NCBI RefSeq assembly: GCF_001571345.1
Contig: NZ_BCTP01000026.1
Span: 1 to 42,625 of the forward strand
Source of the DNA: Komagataeibacter xylinus NBRC 15237
GTDB lineage: Bacteria > Pseudomonadota > Alphaproteobacteria > Acetobacterales > Acetobacteraceae
Reading direction: 5' to 3'
Length of the DNA: 42,625 nucleotides
Shown here: piece after piece, positions 39,476-42,625 of the stretch
Position numbering within the stretch: the first letter of the stretch is position 1
Layout of the letters: every line of letters begins with the position of its first letter
Position numbers and translations under genes: made by a program
The notes under the pieces: generated by a model
The model's input: only the letters and a program-made list of their open reading frames with translations
What the model was told of the DNA's origin: nothing
Databases searched by the model: none

Positions 39476-40497
39476 GGTCGCGTGGCCTGTGCGGTGGCGC
39501 GGGGTGGCAGGGGCGTGCCCTCGGCGGGCAGCACGCAGGCTGCCTGCTGCCCCGGCCCGATGCTGGCCAGCGCTGGCGGGGCAGGCAGGCAGGTGGCATG
39601 CACATGCGCGCAGCGCGGGCCGAAGGCGCAGCCTGCCGGGCGTTCCCGCGGCGTGGGCGGCAGGCCCGCAATGGCGGGCAGGCGGGGCGGGCGTGGGCCG
39701 TCAAGCGGGGGGATGGAGTCCAGCAGGGCTGCGGTATAGGGGTGGGCAGGCCGGGCGAACAGGGTGGATGTCGGCCCGCTTTCCGCCATGCGGCCGGAAT
39801 AGAGCACGAGCGTGCGCGCACAGGTCTGGGCCACCACGCCCATGTCGTGCGTGATGAGCAGCACGGAGGAGCCGTGGCTGTGGCGTAGCCCGCGCAGCAG
39901 CTCAAGGATCTGGGCCTGCACGGTTACGTCAAGGGCGGTGGTTGGTTCATCGGCAATCAGCAATGTGGGGTTGCATGACAGCGCCATGGCGATCATGGCA
40001 CGCTGGCGCAACCCGCCTGAAAGCTGGTGCGGGTAGCGTTGCGCCGTGCGCGCGGGGTCGGGCACGCCCATCTCGGCCAGCAGTTGCACCGTGCGTGCCC
40101 GCGCGGCCCGGCGCGAGAGGCGCTCATGCGCGCGGATCTGCTCATCAATCTGCCAGCCAATGGTATAGACCGGCGTGAACGCCGTCATGGGGTCCTGAAA
40201 GATCATGGCAATGTCACGCCCCCGCAAGGCCCGCAGGGCGCGCGGGGCCATGCCCACCAGTTCCTGCCCGCGAAAGCGCGCCGAGCCACGGACCTGCACC
40301 CCGGGGCTGTCGATCAGGCCCATCAGCGCCATGGCCGTGACCGACTTGCCCGAGCCTGATTCGCCCACCAGCCCCACAATTTCGGCTTCATCCACGCAAA
40401 AGGACACGTTCTCGACCAGCCTGATCATGCCGCCATTGGCGGGCACGCTGACGCACAGGTTGCGCACATCAAGCAGGGGCATGCGATCAGCGGGCAT
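39472..40497 (-). CDS. Peptide/nickel-type ABC importer, ATP-binding protein (DppD/OppD type)
   Basis: A 341-residue ATPase and partner of the DppF-like protein. The start at 40497 has AAGGG six bases ahead and overlaps the end of the permease gene by 11 bases; the longer open frame upstream is a shadow of the permease gene. Walker A VGLVGESGSGKSVTAMALMG, Walker B LLIADEPTTALDVTVQAQIL, signature QLSGGLRQRAMIAMALSCNP, and the C-terminal family end AHPYTAALLDSIPPLDGPRP with RPAGCAFGPRCAHVHATCLP. Cytoplasmic face of the importer. Confidence 0.95.
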   Translation of the reverse strand: MPADRMPLLDVRNLCVSVPANGGMIRLVENVSFCVDEAEIVGLVGESGSGKSVTAMALMGLIDSPGVQVRGSARFRGQELVGMAPRALRALRGRDIAMIFQDPMTAFTPVYTIGWQIDEQIRAHERLSRRAARARTVQLLAEMGVPDPARTAQRYPHQLSGGLRQRAMIAMALSCNPTLLIADEPTTALDVTVQAQILELLRGLRHSHGSSVLLITHDMGVVAQTCARTLVLYSGRMAESGPTSTLFARPAHPYTAALLDSIPPLDGPRPPRLPAIAGLPPTPRERPAGCAFGPRCAHVHATCLPAPPALASIGPGQQAACVLPAEGTPLPPRATAQATRP

Positions 40498-41461
40498 CAC
40501 GCACCCTTGGGTCGAGAAGTAAATACACCATGTCCACCACCGCATTGGCCACCACCACGAAAATGGCGGAATACATGACCGTGGCCATGATGACCGGCAG
40601 GTCAAGATTGGTGAGCGCCCGATAGGTCAGCCGCCCCACGCCGGGCAGGCCGAACACCACCTCGGTCAGCAATGCGCCGCCGCCCACAAGCTGCGCGAAA
40701 TCCAGCCCGAACAGCGAGACGAACGTGACAAGGGCCGTGCGCAGCCCGTGGCGCAGCATGACCCGCGTGGGCGAAAGCCCCTTGGCGCGGGCGGTGCGCA
40801 TGAAGTCCTCGCCCGCAAGGGCTACGAGATCAGCCCGCAGCACCCGGCTGTAGATGCCGATGAACATCACCGCCAGCACCACCCACGGAATGACCAGCGC
40901 GCGGAACCATCCGCCGGGGTCTTCGCTGAACGGCACATAGCCCAGACCCGGCACCCATGAGAACAGCCATGTGTCGTGATAGCGGCTCTGCGTGATCAGG
41001 TTGGTGACCTGCCCCAGCCAGAACACGGGTATGGAAATGCCCACCAGCCCCGCCAGCATGAACGTGCGGTCCACCCACGTATCCCTGAAGGCCGCGGCCA
41101 GCGTGCCCATGATGATGGAAGCGCCCACCCAGATGAACGCGGCCCCGCACACCAGGCAGGCCGTGACCGGGGCTGCCTGCTCGATCTGGGGCACCACAAG
41201 CTCGCCCCGGTCGGCGTAGGAGGCAAGGTCGCGGGTGATGAACAGCTTTTTCATCATGGTGGCGTACTGTACCGGCAGGGCGCGGTCGAAACCGTATTCA
41301 CGGCGCACTTTTTCCATGATCTGCGGCGAGGCGTTGCGGCCTGCGATGCGCGCGGTCGGGTCGGCCCCCGGCGTTGCAAAAAACACCGCGAATACCAGCA
41401 CCGACACGCCAAACAGCACGAGCAGCGTCTGGCCCAGCCGACGGAGCAGGGCGGGGATCAT
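40487..41461 (-). CDS. Peptide/nickel-type ABC importer, permease (DppB/OppB type)
   Basis: A 324-residue inner-membrane subunit with six hydrophobic segments. Typical N-terminal DppB start MIPALLRRLGQTLLVLFGVS, then VFFATPGADPTARIAGRNAS, which is the Opp/Dpp N-terminal extension. The coupling EAA-like loop is DLVALAGEDFMRTARAKGLS (with ARAKGLSPTRV), then LVGGGALLTEVVFGLPGVGR. It overlaps dppC by four bases upstream (ATGA) and dppD by 11 bases downstream. All four genes are therefore one tight operon. Confidence 0.95.
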   Translation of the reverse strand: MIPALLRRLGQTLLVLFGVSVLVFAVFFATPGADPTARIAGRNASPQIMEKVRREYGFDRALPVQYATMMKKLFITRDLASYADRGELVVPQIEQAAPVTACLVCGAAFIWVGASIIMGTLAAAFRDTWVDRTFMLAGLVGISIPVFWLGQVTNLITQSRYHDTWLFSWVPGLGYVPFSEDPGGWFRALVIPWVVLAVMFIGIYSRVLRADLVALAGEDFMRTARAKGLSPTRVMLRHGLRTALVTFVSLFGLDFAQLVGGGALLTEVVFGLPGVGRLTYRALTNLDLPVIMATVMYSAIFVVVANAVVDMVYLLLDPRVRDAR

Positions 41462-42453
41462 CGTGCGCCCTCGCGCCCGTCAAGCGCATCGCGCAGGCCA
41501 TCGGCCACGATATTGAGCGCCAGCACCACCGCCACGATGGCAAGCCCCGGGGCTATGGCCACCAGCGGGCGGGTATAGATCAGGCCCTCGCCATCCTGAA
41601 TGATGGTGCCCCACGAGGCCTGTGGCGCCTGCACGCCCAGCGAGAGGAAGGACAACGCGCTCTCCGCCAGCAGGGCCAGCGCCATGAGCAGCGGGCCGAG
41701 CGTTGCCAGCGTGGTGCTGATATTGGGCACGATGTCCAGCAGCATGATGCGCCATCCCGGCACGCCAAGGCTGCGCGCGGCGGTGACGAATTCTGCCTGC
41801 CGCAGCGCCAGCACCCGCCCGCGTATGGGCCGGGCGGCATAGGGCACATAGACCAGCGCTATGATGAAGATGGGAATGAGCAGGCTGTCCGCCTCCAGTG
41901 TAAACGGACCGAGATGGATATTCTGGCTGACCATGACGATGGAAAGCGAGATGGCAAACAGATAGACCGGCACCGCCCACATGATGTCCATGATGCGGGA
42001 CAGGACAGCATCGACCACCCCGCCGCAAAAACCGGCCACGATGCCGGTCAATGTTGCAGCCACAAGGCACAGCACGGCGGCACAGGCCGCAATGAGCAGG
42101 GAATTGCGCCCGCCATAGAGCAGGCGGACGGCAAGGTCACGGCCCTGGCTGTCAGCACCCAGCAGGTAGGCCGCATGCCCCGTTGGCCCGATGGGACTGA
42201 GGCCAAGATGCAGCGGGTTGTCATTGGGCTGCATGATGTCCACCTCCTGGCCGCCGAGCACGATGCTGCCCGCCACGTTTGAGGCGAACGGATCGCTATG
42301 GGCCACGTCATGGGCATAAAGCGGGGCCAGCAGGCAGGCGCAGGTAATGAACGCCAGCACGCCCAGCGCGCCCATGGCCGACCTGTTGCGCCCGAACGCA
42401 CGCGCGGCCAGCCGCCACGGGCCGGATGGAAGGAAGGGGGAAGGCGAAGGCAT
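41458..42453 (-). CDS. Peptide/nickel-type ABC importer, permease (DppC/OppC type)
   Basis: A 331-residue inner-membrane subunit and first gene of the operon as seen. Family landmarks: FGRNRSAMGALGVLAFITCA in the N-terminal helix, YLLGADSQGRDLAVRLLYGG, RNSLLIAACAAVLCLVAATL, the coupling loop VLALRQAEFVTAARSLGVPG, and QASWGTIIQDGEGLIYTRPL near the end. The start at 42453 lacks a strong ribosome-binding site. In the 172 bases upstream to the window edge there is no substrate-binding-protein gene, only a palindrome and a possible repeat. The binding protein must lie further upstream or elsewhere. Confidence 0.94.
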   Translation of the reverse strand: MPSPSPFLPSGPWRLAARAFGRNRSAMGALGVLAFITCACLLAPLYAHDVAHSDPFASNVAGSIVLGGQEVDIMQPNDNPLHLGLSPIGPTGHAAYLLGADSQGRDLAVRLLYGGRNSLLIAACAAVLCLVAATLTGIVAGFCGGVVDAVLSRIMDIMWAVPVYLFAISLSIVMVSQNIHLGPFTLEADSLLIPIFIIALVYVPYAARPIRGRVLALRQAEFVTAARSLGVPGWRIMLLDIVPNISTTLATLGPLLMALALLAESALSFLSLGVQAPQASWGTIIQDGEGLIYTRPLVAIAPGLAIVAVVLALNIVADGLRDALDGREGAR

Positions 42454-42511
42454 GGTTGGCGGCGTACCCGGATGCTGGCAGGACTGGTCGTGCGACTATA
42501 ACCCGACCTGA

Positions 42512-42523
42512 CCCGCATGCGGG
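42512..42523. promoter_or_regulatory. Short perfect palindrome upstream of the ABC operon
   Basis: CCCGCATGCGGG is a perfect 12-base palindrome, 58 bases before the dppC start. A TATAGT on the minus strand just downstream (42497-42502) could be a -10 box, but no -35 box is seen. Confidence 0.3.
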
Positions 42524-42598
42524 AGTGCCTGCGGCAATTTTATGTCACGATCACGCAATGGCCTTGCACCGGGTCGGTATGCGTCACGCGGTTGGCTG

Positions 42599-42625
42599 TC
42601 GCCTTTTTTCAAACGGTCTCTAAGT
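42599..42625 (+). repeat. Possible partial dispersed repeat at the window edge
   Basis: GCCTTTTTTCAAACGGTCTC and TAAG resemble the right-hand part of copy 2 (GCCTTTTCAAAAAGTCTCTC). It is cut by the window end. Confidence 0.35.

Noticed and set aside
1-42625. tRNA, rRNA or riboswitch genes
   Set aside because: No cloverleaf, rRNA motif or recognisable riboswitch core was found on either strand by reading; a covariance-model search was not possible.

Overview
The window is one contiguous piece of a GC-rich bacterial chromosome. Gene content and style point to an acetic acid bacterium (Acetobacteraceae), most likely Komagataeibacter or Gluconacetobacter: exported oxidoreductases, trehalose synthesis from maltodextrin, and a short dispersed hairpin repeat (core GTGAAGCTTTTTTCAAAAAG) that I associate from memory with Komagataeibacter intergenic regions. 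The genus is an inference; no rRNA or other marker is present. I see no tRNA, rRNA, transposase, phage gene or CRISPR array.

Layout. 1-7.2 kb: the 3' part of treY, then an accessory stretch with a two-gene exported redox operon (a Tat-exported D-amino-acid-oxidase-like flavoprotein with permuted domain order, translationally coupled to a c-type cytochrome), small lipoproteins and secreted proteins, an orphan glycosyltransferase-like gene and several unknowns. 7.4-12.7 kb: a large MscS-type channel, a small WYL-like protein, the Mn/Fe transporter MntH and an RcnB-like periplasmic protein. 13-16.6 kb: an acyl-CoA-dehydrogenase-like flavoprotein, a CNNM/CBS/CorC membrane protein and a DUF4431-like secreted protein. 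16.7-21.7 kb: oxyR divergent from ahpC-ahpF, then an aldehyde dehydrogenase; the redox cysteines of OxyR, AhpC and AhpF are all visible. 21.7-29.9 kb: a periplasmic glucoamylase-like protein, a complete EmrAB/OprM-type drug efflux operon with a divergent TetR regulator, YceI and a DODA-type dioxygenase. 30-42.6 kb: a catabolic and uptake island with a phosphate-type porin, an N-acyl-D-amino-acid deacylase-like amidohydrolase, a BASS-type symporter, a D-2-hydroxyacid dehydrogenase with a 2-keto-4-pentenoate-hydratase-like protein, a CMD/alkylhydroperoxidase pair (Avi_7170/Avi_7169 type), and a four-gene peptide/nickel-type ABC importer (two ATPases, two permeases) without a substrate-binding protein in view.

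How the genes fit together. Three physiological blocks are clear: peroxide defence (oxyR/ahpCF), toxic compound export (emrAB, outer-membrane factor, TetR), and import plus catabolism of a peptide-like or acylated amino-acid-like compound (30-42 kb). The most unusual item is the flavoprotein at 2116-3399. The motifs that end ordinary D-amino-acid oxidases lie in front of its FAD-binding Rossmann motif, so the chain appears circularly permuted. Together with the coupled cytochrome c it suggests a periplasmic respiratory dehydrogenase rather than an oxygen-using oxidase. Intergenic regions are rich in perfect or near-perfect inverted repeats, listed individually.
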